Below are positions 33,876 through 43,658 of a DNA stretch of 64,000 nucleotides, one piece after another. The position numbers were made by a program, and so were the translations under genes. Origin of the DNA: Macrosoma leucophasiata (taxonomy: Eukaryota; Arthropoda; Insecta; Lepidoptera; Hedylidae); the NCBI GenBank assembly GCA_036365455.1, contig JAWQUS010000030.1, forward strand, positions 19,302,001-19,366,000, read 5' to 3'. Position 1 is the first letter of the stretch; every line of letters starts with the position of its first letter. The notes under the pieces are model-generated. The model searched no databases, was not told the origin of the DNA, and saw only the letters and a list, made by a program, of their open reading frames with translations.

Positions 33876-34149
33876 TGTAACGGATGTGACGTCAGCCGCA
33901 GCCCCCGCCAGCCAAAGCCAAGCCGCCATATTGTCGCCGCCCCTCCCGCCAAGCAAAACAGCCAGCCATTTGGAGGGGAGGTGTCAATATAAGCCATAGC
34001 CAGCCATTATTCTGGCTATTTTCTTGTGAGACGCATCAAATATAAGTAACTTGTCGAAACTCTGTCCGTTTAATTTCTACTCCGTAATAATACTGTTTTG
34101 CTAAACCCTCTAACTCTCATCATATATATGAAATGAATTTACTATTACA
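33876..34149 (+). repeat. gypsy 3' LTR
   Basis: 274 bp beginning TGTAACGGATGTGACGTCAG and ending CTATTACA, with the TGT...ACA inverted ends of LTRs. It directly follows the pol remnant. It includes a TATAAG box near 33987. No matching 5' LTR is in the window. Confidence 0.75.
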
Positions 34150-34306
34150 AGTGGTGAGTAGGTGAGCCATGGCATACGGAACTGTGCTAGGCAAGAAAGG
34201 CTTCAGTGAGACAGGGAATTAAGTTGGGAGCAGTGGCGGGCTAAGGTCATTAGAGGCCCGGAGCATCACTAGGAGGCCCCTAGGCCCCCGCCTTAGCTCT
34301 ATCAAC

Positions 34307-34556
34307 GGAGCTCGCGGGCGTAGGCACCACCGCATTATCTAATCTACTTGCCACAAATGGTAGTGTTCAGCAATATCGTGTTCCGGTCAGGTGGTAATGT
34401 ACGGCCCAGTAATTTCCGGTACAGAGGCATAACACCTTAGGCCTCAGAAGTAGTAACGCATCTGCATTTTGACCTTGGTCTTTGTGTCTATATGTTGCAG
34501 TCATCACTTAACATCAATGTTAACTGCATGCTTCTTTACGACCTCCATCACATATA
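34307..34556 (+). repeat. SINE-A copy, 5' end missing
   Basis: Starts at GGAGCTCGCGGGCGTAGGCA and ends CATCACATATAAAAG. Confidence 0.88.
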
Positions 34557-34743
34557 AAAGGGTCTCAACGGCATAAAGGATAAAACCGTACCTGGGGAAT
34601 AGTTCTCCAGCCCTCCATTTACCTGTCTGCCCCTTCAGGCAATGAAGTACCTATCGTTATAGGAAACACAAACGTGTAAATGTCCGGTTGGTGCAAAACT
34701 GGTTGATGCGAGTGGCTGGGCTTTCCGCAGGATGAGGATTTTT

Positions 34744-34988
34744 CACTGGTGGTAGAGCTCCAGTGAAGGAGCTCACGGGCGTGCGCATCACCGCATTACC
34801 TAATATACTTCCTGCTAAATGCTAGTGTTCCAGTCAGGTGGTAATGTACGGCTCTGTAATTTCCGGTCTCTAACGCATCTGCATTTTGACCTCTGGTCTT
34901 TGTGTAGGTGTCTATAGACTGCAGTCATCACTTAACATCAATGTTAACTGCATGGTTGTTAACCACTTTTAAATACATACAAAAAAAA
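34744..34988 (+). repeat. SINE-A copy with internal deletions
   Basis: CACTGGTGGTAGAGCTCCAG through CAGTCATCACTTAACATCAA to the A-rich end; lacks the GGCATAACACC part. Confidence 0.88.
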
Positions 34989-34989
34989 G

Positions 34990-35195
34990 ATGCCCCGGCA
35001 TGCTAACGGAACGATTTCGCAGCACAACCTGCCGTGCCACGTCAGTGAGCGCCGGCTCATACGTCTCGTGGGATGCGATGGCGTACCGCAGCAACCCGTG
35101 GAATGAACTTGCACGACAAGTCATGCCGGAGCATCCTGCGGTACGTCGCGTCATCTCGCGGCATCGTGGTATCGAAACAAAGCAACGTGAATTCT
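34990..35195. other. GC-rich patch with internal inverted motifs
   Basis: GATGGCGTACCGCAG and CTGCGGTACGTCGCG, also GATGCCCCGGCATG and CATGCCGGAGCATC, suggest a fold-back element. No family recognised. Confidence 0.35.
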
Positions 35196-35265
35196 AAATT
35201 CGAGGAAATAGGATTCAAATAACTGGATCAGTAATAAAAACGGTGCCGCAGTGAACGTCGGCCTT

Positions 35266-35470
35266 TATACATTTAGGGCTCTTTCAATTTATGCATTTTG
35301 AGTCGGACCGCTGCAGTGCCGAAACTGTGAGTTTGTCGTATGGCGGACGGACGGTCATTTGTTTTCATACAAAACGATCGGTGCGGATACAGTTAGGCGT
35401 CGCTCCTGTTGTGAAGCGTTGGCGATACCGACGTCGTACTGTTGCCGCACCGTGCTCTAAAGATGCGACT
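35266..35470. other. GC-rich unknown patch
   Basis: ATTTTGAGTCGGACCGCTGC to GTTGCCGCACCGTGCTC. No protein or repeat family seen; only 70 bp from the previous patch. Confidence 0.25.
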
Positions 35471-36126
35471 TAACAAACCTAAAATAACTTTCTCTTTTAG
35501 TCCGGATCTCAGCATAACTGGTCGTAAAGTTGCAAGGATTATACATTTGTCAAAAAATACCATTGACGTGCAATTTCAATTTGTCATAATATTCGCAAAA
35601 TGTGTTGAAGTTCAGCAGTGTCAGACTTTGATCCTTTCCAAACGAAAGTGATGCATTAAATTTTCTTAAATTTGTCATTTGAGAAATAATATAGGGGTGG
35701 TTTTGATAAACCACACAAGAATAATGGTAATAAGAGTCCATGAAAACATGCAGACCAAGCGTAGATCAGACTACTTTAACATTTTTTGTTTTGCAGACCA
35801 AGCGCAGATAAGACCAGTCATGAATTCTTCTTGCCTGGGGTCTTAAAATAGTTAAAATTGTAGGCATGTATGGTGACAGGGTGAAGGTACGGGGAAGGAG
35901 GCAATCACTGGACGCGGAGGGCAGCCCAGGCCCACTTGTTGTCAATCTTTGGGAGAGGTCTTTGTCCATCAGTGTACTTGCAGTCAGCCATAACTAGGTA
36001 TTATGTGATTCAAAAGCTGGATCAGCCTTGGTTGCAGACTGATCTTGATTAATAAAATACTTGAAGTTACACAAATCTGAGCGAAGTTCATGAAGTAAAA
36101 TAAGACATCCAACCTTAAAAATGAGA

Positions 36127-36132
36127 TTTATT
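36127..36132 (-). terminator. lark: lark poly(A) signal AATAAA
   Basis: AATAAA on the minus strand, about 170 bp past the lark stop, in non-repetitive sequence. Confidence 0.6.
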
Positions 36133-36298
36133 AACTTATTTACATACCGTCACATATCATTCAACCATACATCACACTATTTCTATGAAAATTGCAAATC
36201 AGTCACTTCAAGTCACTTGTACCAATAAAATGTCCATAAATCTATTGATTTGTTGGACAGTCATAGATCACACTAATATAAATTGCGTCTGGTATACT

Positions 36299-36347
36299 TT
36301 AATATGGCGCGTATCGTCTGGATGGGGACGGTCCTCGCATGCCCGGC
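36299..36347 (-). CDS. lark: lark coding exon 4 with stop
   Basis: Acceptor TTTGCAG ends at 36348. It completes an Arg codon and reads [15 protein letters not shown] then TAA (36301-36299), the conserved Lark C-terminus. Confidence 0.92.
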
Positions 36348-38789
36348 CTGCAAACATTAGAATACATTGTCATAATGCCAAATAATAACATAATTTATGG
36401 CAGTGGAATTGTAGAACAATATTCTATGCAGCGTCAAGTCCATGGAATCTGAATTGTCCAAGTTTGGTATTTGGTTCACAATATTTTTTTACATGGTTTG
36501 TAGGTATAAATGGTACATTACTGACAATTTGCTACAGTAACTAGATAATTTCCATTATGTAAGTGTAAATTCACAGTGGAATGATACTAGAACAAAGAAG
36601 CTACCAAAAATGGGTTCAAATTCATTTATTGTAACATTTCACCTCCTTCTCTTACTTTAACAGATTTATTTAAGTTAGAGAAGGACGTGAAATGTTACAA
36701 TAACTTTTACTTAAACAAATATCTTGGTGCAACCCAGGCTAAGGGTGAAATTCAGACCACACTATGACTTCACTGTGAAAGTTAGCTACACTGTCAAAAC
36801 TCATACTGTACTGACAGTTCTAAGCATACTTTGCTTAAAGTGAAGTCATAGTGCATTCTGTGAATCTCACCCTAAAGCTAAGGGACTCTTCTAGAAATTT
36901 CGAATAAATGCACATAAATGAATAACGTTAATCAGTCACCAATTGTTTAAAAATAACAATGGTTATCACCATATTTTAAATGAATTGATATGACTTAGGT
37001 TGCTTGACATTCTTTCACGACTGTAGAATAGATTTTAATTGTAGTTCATCACAATAATTAGATTAAAATAGAAAATAGTTTCTGCATAGTAAATTACCTT
37101 CTGTCATCAAATGTGTCTCTACTGAAATCCTCGTACATTCTGTAATACAAAACAAAACACGTTAAAATCAAGTCAAATTGAAACAAAACAAAAATTGGCG
37201 ATTTTCATGATATTTACAATGACAACTACAGCCTGTATTTTTTTTTTATATATGTAATGGAAGTGGCAAACAAGCATGCAGTTCACATTGATATTGATGT
37301 TAAGTGATGACTGCAGCCTATAGACACCCACACAACGACCAAGGTCAAAATGCAGATGCGTTACGACTCCTGGGGCCTAAGGTGTTATGCCTCTGTGCCG
37401 GAAATTACAGGGCCATACATTACCACCTGGCTGGAAAGTGCTAAACACTACCATTTAGCAGCAAGTATATTAGCTATTGCGGTGGTGCCTACGCCCGCGA
37501 GCGCCGTCACTGGAGCTCTACCACCAGTAACAATTGGTGATCCCAAAATAAAATTGTATGAAAGGAAAGGGGGATAACCACAAGCGACAACAAATCTCAC
37601 CCCCGGGACATTTGAGGTCCTCTCGGGGGACTCCGTCTGCTGAACATAGCATCATACGACGACCTCATGGATCCCATGCTGGTGCGCATCGGGGGCAGGC
37701 TCGGCATGGGCGGCATCGGCTCGCGGCGCAGCGGCGGCGACACGAAGTCCCCGCGCGCCCTCGACGTCGGCCCCATGTCTAATCCCCGGGAAGCTCCCAC
37801 CGGGTAACGCCTCTCGAACAGATCCCGCGGTGAATCAAACCGCGAACGATCGTAGTATCCATCGTATGGGTCCTGTATGAGGTAAAGGCTGGTTATCATT
37901 GTGAATAGAGTGCAAACAACAAATTCAATAAAGTAGCAGTTTTCTCACCGAGCAAATTATTCTTTATCAATACAACTGACTGGTTTAGAATGAAGCTAGA
38001 GACAGTAGCAACACCGAGCCCGGATTCGGTTCGAATTAGGTACCGCGTGCGGAAAGTGTCCACGCTCGGCCTACTTGATGCGAAACCGGCGGTGTAGTAA
38101 GAGAGAGAGAGTGAACGCGTTACCCCAAATCCTCCCATCATGCGATCGCGAAGGAAGGGCGGCGGCGGCGGCGGAGGGTAGGGGTCGCGGCCGAACGCTC
38201 GATCGCGGAAACCGTTGCGGTCGGGGCCCAGCGCTTTGGGGCACTCCTTGGACCAGTGGCCGCCGCGGCCGCAGCGGTAGCACTGCTCGGGGTCGCCCAT
38301 GCCCGGTCGCTGGCGTACGCGGCTCGTGGACAGTTGCACCTTCATGGGCTGCCCATCCACCATCATACCGTTCAGCTCTTTGATAGCTTCGTTCACGTCG
38401 CCCGTCGCGTCCAAATGCACGAAGCCATAGTTACGCACGATATCGCACTCGACCACTGTGCCGAACTTCTGAAACAGCTCGCGGACCTCCGGCGCGCGCG
38501 TCTTGTCCGTTAGGTTACCCACGAATATTTTAGTTGTCGGCGTCGACGGCGCCTTTCGGCTCTTGGCCGCTTCTATTTTGATCGCTTGACCATGAACTAG
38601 CTCTCCGTTTAGGTTCTGAATGGCTTCGCGGCCGACTTGTTCGTTTTCCATGTGCACGAAACCGTAATTTCTGACGATATCGCATTCTACGACCGTACCG
38701 TACTTTTCGAATAGCGGTCTCAAATCGGCGTCCGTGGTTTTATCGGATAGATTCCCGACGAAGATTTTGAAAGTACCGGCGCCCGGCAT
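36299..38789 (-). CDS. lark: lark, RNA-binding protein with two RRMs and a CCHC zinc knuckle (spliced)
   Basis: Coding exons are complement(36299..36347, 37098..37139, 37601..37872, 38124..38789), 1,029 bp, 342 residues; Drosophila Lark is of similar length. Lark/RBM4 proteins bind mRNA through tandem RRMs and act in translation and splicing control, in flies notably in circadian eclosion and development. Visible domains: RRM1 (about 7-75, RNP2 IFVGNL, RNP1 NYGFVHME), RRM2 (about 86-153, IFVGNL and NYGFVHLD), CCHC knuckle [14 protein letters not shown] (170-183), [14 protein letters not shown] (203-216), then an RS/Pro/Met-rich tail ending RRYAPY. All introns have GT/AG ends and phases agree (0, 2, 2). 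The start [14 protein letters not shown] is the conserved family start. SINE-A sits in intron 2; a MITE and a fold-back sit in intron 3; none disturbs coding. Confidence 0.95.
36626..36703. repeat. imperfect fold-back in lark intron 3
   Basis: TTATTGTAACATTTCAC and GTGAAATGTTACAATAA at the ends; TCCTTCTCT / AGAGAAGGA further in. Confidence 0.8.
36741..36874. repeat. MITE-2 copy in lark intron 3
   Basis: AGGGTGAAATTCAGACCACA and AGTGCATTCTGTGAATCTCA with the shared ACTATGACTTCACT inner ends. Confidence 0.8.
37098..37139 (-). CDS. lark: lark coding exon 3 (42 bp)
   Basis: Too short for ORF finding. A clean TTACAG acceptor and GTAATT donor flank it. It completes a Gly codon and reads [13 protein letters not shown], matching the YEDFSRDAFDER block of fly Lark; leaves two bases. 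Confidence 0.92.
37244..37530 (-). repeat. SINE-A copy in lark intron 2
   Basis: Full copy in the same strand sense as lark, between exons 2 and 3; fills more than half of the 461-bp intron without touching splice sites. Confidence 0.9.
37601..37872 (-). CDS. lark: lark coding exon 2
   Basis: Acceptor CAG is at 37875-37873 and donor GTGAGA starts at 37600. Encodes [26 protein letters not shown] and [11 protein letters not shown], the conserved C-terminal half of Lark. Ends with two bases of a split Gly codon. Confidence 0.93.
38124..38789 (-). CDS. lark: lark coding exon 1
   Basis: 222 codons carrying both RRMs, the zinc knuckle and the [11 protein letters not shown] end. The donor GTAACG starts at 38123. 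Reading through into the intron gives a non-conserved extension, which shows the exon ends here. Confidence 0.95.
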
Positions 38790-38796
38790 TTTAGTT

Positions 38797-39015
38797 TCTG
38801 AAACGCATACATAATTTGACGAAATGAGTCAGCAGCGTCCATGACAAAACTTTCGATTTACCGACGATAAAATCGTAACGTGTAACGCGAATTATAGTGT
38901 AAACTTACCGGGTTCCGTTGGAGGCGTGGTTGAATCCAGGATGCCTAAATTTTATTCACTGTTTTTAAAACAAACACAATTATGCGCACAACCGCACTTG
39001 CTTTTAAGTGCGGTC
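38797..39015 (-). other. lark: lark 5'UTR: leader exon and 111-bp intron
   Basis: A donor GTAAGT starts at 38908 and a TTTCAG acceptor ends at 38798, giving a 111-bp leader intron just before AAACTAAA-ATG. The leader exon covers 38909 to roughly 39015; its start is estimated. CAAAATGGCG at 39021-39030, a YY1/Pho-like core, lies near the expected start site. Confidence 0.6.
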
Positions 39016-39762
39016 ACTCACAAAATGGCGTCCTCGTCTTTTATCAAAATCACGCACTTGACTTGCACCTGTTTTCAAGAGAGAAGCCAACTAAACAAAC
39101 CGGATAAGAAAATGAACTACAGATTGGATAATCGAATGAATTGAACAAAATGTTTTATAATATAGTCTATGGTCTACAGTAAAGTACTAATAAAGTTAAA
39201 AACACATTGTCGGACGCATCTATTTAGCTGTGACTGTAACTGATTTTTTATGGTTAAACAGATGTACTTACGTTAAACGCTAAGCGGTATATGCGAAATT
39301 GTGTGTGCAATAAATTATTTTATCTACTTTTTTTATTTTCTCAAATCAAATCAAATGGTTTATTGCAAGTCATACCGCCGAAAGGTTAACTTAGTTAAGT
39401 GGTATTTGTACGTGACATCCTGTTAGGGTACACTGCTAAGAAAACAGGGATCTCTTTTTTGTTTTCGCTATTTTAATAATTTATTAATGTGTTCAATTTT
39501 TGTTTATTTTGCATTTTAGACACAATTTTTTTTCACATTGATTTTAAAATTCACCACAATCACCACATTGTCATGTATTTTGCAGCTCTAGCATTCTGGC
39601 AACACTTTTATCAAACGTCAAAAGCCGTCATTATCGACACTTGCACCTAAAAATATTAGATTTATTGAAAATTTCTTCTTTTAAATCAAATATTAGTGTT
39701 GTAATTGTATTTTTTCGGTAGTGTATCATCGTGTTTTGTGTCTGCATGGGTTTCGGCAGCCG
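39016..39762 (+). promoter_or_regulatory. possible bidirectional promoter and first exon of an unknown + strand gene
   Basis: Beyond the lark leader, 39560-39660 holds GGCAACACTTTTATCAAACG and GTCAAAAG, promoter-like elements I associate with insect housekeeping genes. Then comes ATGGGTTTCGGCAGCCG (39746-39762) followed by a strong donor GTAAGTG. The reading would start MGFGSR with two bases left over. No phase-matched second exon is secure in the window, so the gene is unidentified. Confidence 0.35.
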
Positions 39763-40346
39763 GTAAGTGTATATTTCACTATTTCATCGGCAAGCTCGTT
39801 GTCGAAATAGATCATAATGAATGTCCGGATTTTTATATTTTATTCATCGTTCCTTGTTCGAATAACTATTATAAATATTAAATTGTTGATAGTTTCTGTT
39901 TATGCGTATATTATGTAAAAATATGACATAATGGCGTGGTATACTAATTGATAAATCGATTATTTGTTAGCCACAACTATATTGATATCACTTGTTTCCG
40001 CTATTTATCAAATTGTATTTATATTGAGTGTTCAATTGAATAACAACAAACACGCACTCGTGTACCATCTGCTAAGCTCACATTTGCTAAAATATACCAC
40101 CTTTTTATCTGAGGCAACATGTTCATTTCTTGATCTATGAAATCTCTAGTAGATTAGTATTGAAAAAATGCATATTTTAGTTAATTCTAAGTGTTTTAAT
40201 TACGGTGTTTAATAAATACTAATCACTGGTTTCATTAACACACAGATTTGACTGTATAATGATGTTACATTACATATTCAATACTTTTTGTGTTGATCTA
40301 ACCAATAATAAACAAAAACATTATCCTTTTGTTAATTCTGTTGTAG

Positions 40347-40414
40347 ATTGCCCATCCAATCCTCATTCCTGTCATTCCCGTTCTCGAGAAGATTTAGAAG
40401 AAGAACTTTTCAAA
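40347..40414 (+). CDS. possible exon, CHSRSREDLEEELFK
   Basis: After TTCTGTTGTAG the sequence becomes less AT-rich and reads CPSNPHSCHSRSREDLEEELFK, an SR-dipeptide followed by an acidic run, before a weak GTGTAT donor. Its phase does not fit the candidate first exon at 39746-39762. I do not recognise the protein. Confidence 0.22.
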
Positions 40415-40582
40415 GTGTATAAACTTAACATTTTGTTTTTTTTCCAAATTATACTTTGCTGCTTGTGTTTCCATTCATTATTTCAAATTTAAACAATTAA
40501 AATGTTTGTTTTATATTATTTCGCATTAACACATGCTTGTGAAATATATATTATTTTTAAAGAAAAATGGAAAGAAAAATTT

Positions 40583-40658
40583 GACTTCAGGCGAGACTCG
40601 AACTCGTGACCTACTGGGAATCTAGTCCAGCCGCTCTTCCAATTGAGCTACTGAAGCC
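40583..40658 (-). repeat. tRNA-like unit inside short inverted repeats
   Basis: Reverse strand folds as a tRNA: acceptor GGCTTCA/TGAAGTC, D arm TAGCTCAATTGGAAGAGC, T arm CGAGTTCGAGTCTCG. The anticodon stem has an A:C mismatch. Outside it, GGAAAGAAAAATTTGAC and GATTTGTCAAATCTTTCC form an inverted repeat. Repeated elsewhere, so I treat it as a mobile tRNA-derived unit, not a working gene. Confidence 0.65.
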
Positions 40659-40751
40659 CTGCCCGATTTGTCAAATCTTTCCTTCACAGTTAAAATGTTT
40701 TTAGCAATCCAAATACCTGTACTATTCCTGTTCCTCAATACTTAAACTCCT

Positions 40752-40902
40752 TACACCCTTATTCATAAACATATTTTAGCTAAAGTGTTGCTAATCTCTC
40801 CTTTGTCTTTTTCTATCCTGCACATTTGACAATGCAACTGACAAAGACAAAGCATTCTATAGCTAACGTATCTAATGTACGTTTATGAATAAGGGGTTTG
40901 TG
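40752..40902 (+). repeat. MITE-1 copy
   Basis: About 150 bp with terminal inverted repeats CCCTTATTCATAAAC / GTTTATGAATAAGGG. The interior TTGCTAATCTCTCCTTTGTC and CAACTGACAAAGACAAAGCA is shared by all four copies. Confidence 0.85.
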
Positions 40903-41187
40903 TTACTTTATGTTAGTATTGGATAGTTATTGGTTTTAACTTAATTTGGGAATGAATTTGCACCAAAATATGTAAAAGTTAATGTAAAATTTTACATCTA
41001 TCTCTAACTGTAACATAATCATTTAATACAGGATATAAAAATTTGTATGTGTGTATTTATAATAATATATGCATACGCCATAGATGTTCACATTATCTGT
41101 ATATATTCTACTTTAACCTCACACGAAAAATATGCCTTCGCCAATATGGCCTGATCCATGAGGCGAAAAGTGGTAAACTTCAAATAT

Positions 41188-41478
41188 ACTGGTTATAGAG
41201 CTCTGATGACGGAGCTCATGGGCGTAGGCACCACTGCATTACCTAATATACTTGCCGCTAAATGGTAGTGTTCAGCACTATTGTGTACCGGTCAGGTGGT
41301 AATGCACAGCCCTATAATTTCCGACAGAGGCATAACACCTTAGGCCTCAGGAGTGTTAATGCACCTGCATTTTGACATTGGTCTTTGTGTGGGTATATAT
41401 AGGCTGCAGTCATCACTTAACATCAATGTGAACTGCATGCTTGATTGCCACTTCATTTCATAATTAAAAAAAAAACCT
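41188..41478 (+). repeat. SINE-A copy, full length
   Basis: ACTGGTTATAGAGCTCTGAT to CATAATTAAAAAAAAAA. Confidence 0.9.
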
Positions 41479-41486
41479 AGCAGATG

Positions 41487-41700
41487 TAGGCACCACCACA
41501 TTACCTAATCTACTTGTTGCAAATACGAATATACACACACTTTGTTTGCCATTTTGTTCCGATCAGGTGGTAATGTACGGTTCTGTATTTTCTGACTCAG
41601 ACATATAAGATGTTAGACCTCAAGATAGAAGGTTATAGCCTACAGTATTTACTTACCTTACAGTATTTACTTAAGTGATCTGTATGCTTGTTTGTCACAG
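41487..41700 (+). repeat. SINE-A copy, degenerate
   Basis: TAGGCACCACCACATTACC, GATCAGGTGGTAATGTACGG and GTATGCTTGTTTGTCAC remain; ends where the 27-bp direct repeat of the inverted element begins. Confidence 0.75.
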
Positions 41701-42365
41701 GACAAAAAAACTAATGATATTTTTTGTCTAGAAGGTGGCAAACTAGTTATCAGTTCGTGAACGTCGTGTTAGTCTCAAATCAATGCGAGCCATTGTCGGT
41801 ACACTGGCGCGCCACCTACATCGGCTACATCCCTGTATTGTGGACGCCACTCAACGCTAGTGAATGGCTCCAATGGCTCTGACAGGGTGTTTTAGGGTTG
41901 ACGTGCAAGATTTAAAATATATTTTCATAGAAATCTCTCGTGTCTTCGAAATAAAATATTGTCCATGAAACTCGTTGATGAATCTAAATTAAAAATAATT
42001 AAAAATAAAAATATTTTATTCGTGAACAACATTTTTGTTTCACAATTAATTGGGTTGGGACCTCCTTAGCTTTTGGTCGATAAAACAATTTAAGAAATTG
42101 ATATGTACCGAAGTTTCCATTACTAAAAAACATACAGTTTTGGGAGACCCATCAGCATCCTGAATGCATTATTGTACTGTACTCTAAGAACATTCAGCGT
42201 TTTCTTTGTGTACTTGACCCATAAGCTGCACATATAAAAAAAAGTTGTTATGCCTCTTTGCAGGATTATTTCTTGTTGGATACTGTAATATCAACATGTG
42301 TAGTTTTCAATTAGCGACAAAGTTTTTATAATGTCAATCACTTCCCACGGCTATTTTTAGAGAAC

Positions 42366-42566
42366 GTGCGCCGCAGGATGGTTGGCAATTACATTCGAGA
42401 TACTTTCAATGTAGTTTCCCGTTGCTCTGAATTATATAAACTGAGGGGAAAGGGACGCCCTCGTGGGCGTATCGAACCGCGGCCGTCTCTTTCTCAACCG
42501 TCCCACTCTAGCGTGCTGCGACAACAACCCCTGAATAGGGTTGCCATCTTAGTTTTATGTTCATAG
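42366..42566 (+). other. small open frame inside the inverted element
   Basis: 66 codons, basic in the middle (LRGKGRPRGRIEPRPSLSQP). No family recognised; listed because it is the only notable frame between the arms. Confidence 0.2.
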
Positions 42567-42839
42567 TCGGGAAATTAATTTTTTTATCATGAAAATGGCA
42601 ATGGTTAAAGTTAAGTGATTAGTATTGTATAGCAGATGTGACTGGCTGTATTCAATACAAAACCATCATGGATACATTCTAGCAAAAGACGAAGTTTAAG
42701 TGTACGGATTGAGATGAAAAATGTACATGTAAGATCTTTTGCCTTTAAATCAAAGGTTATAGTACTATTCAATTACCATCTCACTGGATTAAGGCAGCGC
42801 TCAACTGTACAATTATATATACATTAGAGCTCGTACATT

Positions 42840-42978
42840 TTTACCGGTGGAAGAATGAATGAGAGTTCGAGTGCGTAGACATCGCCACATTACCTATTCT
42901 ACTTGTCGCTAAATGGTAGTTTCAGCGCTGTCGTGTCTCGATCACGTGGTAATTATACGGCTCCGTAATTATCGCCAC
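42840..42978 (+). repeat. SINE-A fragment (5' half)
   Basis: TTACCGGTGGAAGAAT, CGCCACATTACC, GTCGCTAAATGGTAG and GTGGTAATTATACGGC; inside the inverted element. Confidence 0.75.
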
Positions 42979-43088
42979 AGAGGATAATGGAAAAATCACC
43001 AGGGATTGGTGAAAAAATTTAAGCAAGTGTTGCACGACACTTGATTTAATTTTTAGTTATTGATTATATTTTCTTGATTAAAGTCTTA

Positions 43089-43241
43089 CCCCCTTATTAC
43101 GTAAACGTATTTAAAGTGCTAAAGTGTTGCTAATCTCTCCTTTGTCTTTTTCTATCCGGCACATTTGTCAATGCAACTGACAAAGACAAAGCATTCTATA
43201 GCTAAAACGTATCTAATGTACGTTTATGAATAAGGGGGTTA
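43089..43241 (+). repeat. MITE-1 copy
   Basis: ACCCCCTTATTACGTAAACG to GTTTATGAATAAGGGGGT; inside the 2.26-kb inverted element. Confidence 0.85.
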
Positions 43242-43301
43242 AAGTTTCAGTGCGATTTTAGATTGAGATCCAAAAAAAACCATAAATACATTTTTAAACT
43301 G

Positions 43302-43440
43302 CGCGTGACAACCCTAGGCCATCGTTTCAGAGCCATTCAGCGGCGTTGACTGGCGTCCACAATGCAGGGATGTAGGTGACGTGACGCGCCAGTGTACCGA
43401 CAATGGTTCGCATTGATTTGCAACTAACACGAACGATTAC
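43302..43440 (+). repeat. diverged extra copy of the inverted-arm terminus
   Basis: GAGCCATTC, TGGCGTCCACAAT, CAGGGATGTAG, CGCGCCAGTGTACCGACAAT and CGCATTGATTTG repeat the order seen in 43830-43965, same strand, with clear divergence. Confidence 0.75.
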
Positions 43441-43594
43441 CCGTGTCATTGTAAAGTGGCCGTATGTCGTAATGAACTTGCCGTTTTGATTTTTCTAATA
43501 GGACAAAATTGCACGTTGTTATCTACACATTACATCATAAAAAGAACAAAGCTGTATGTTTTTTAGTAATGGAAACTTCGGTACATATCAATTT

Positions 43595-43658
43595 CTTAAA
43601 TTGTTTTATCGACCAAAAGCTAAGCCTCCTTAGCTTTTGGTCGATAAAACAATTTAAG
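43595..43658. repeat. perfect 30-bp hairpin in the right inverted arm
   Basis: Arms 43595-43624 and 43629-43658, loop CCTC. The left arm of the big element has only one copy of this sequence. Confidence 0.92.

Larger units (their letters stand above)
31780..34149 (+). mobile_element. Ty3/gypsy LTR retrotransposon, 5'-truncated
   Basis: Contains the end of reverse transcriptase, RNase H, integrase and a 3' LTR, in the usual Ty3 pol order. The gag, protease and 5' LTR are absent. The left end abuts unrelated sequence after a SINE-A copy, so the element was truncated, not only mutated. Confidence 0.85.

Noticed and set aside
37350..37782. Plus-strand ORFs over lark exon 2 and intron 2
   Set aside because: Antisense shadows of lark and of the SINE-A copy.
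40259..40492. 77-codon ORF as a complete small protein
   Set aside because: The ends are AT-rich and low complexity; only the middle (40347-40414) looks exon-like.
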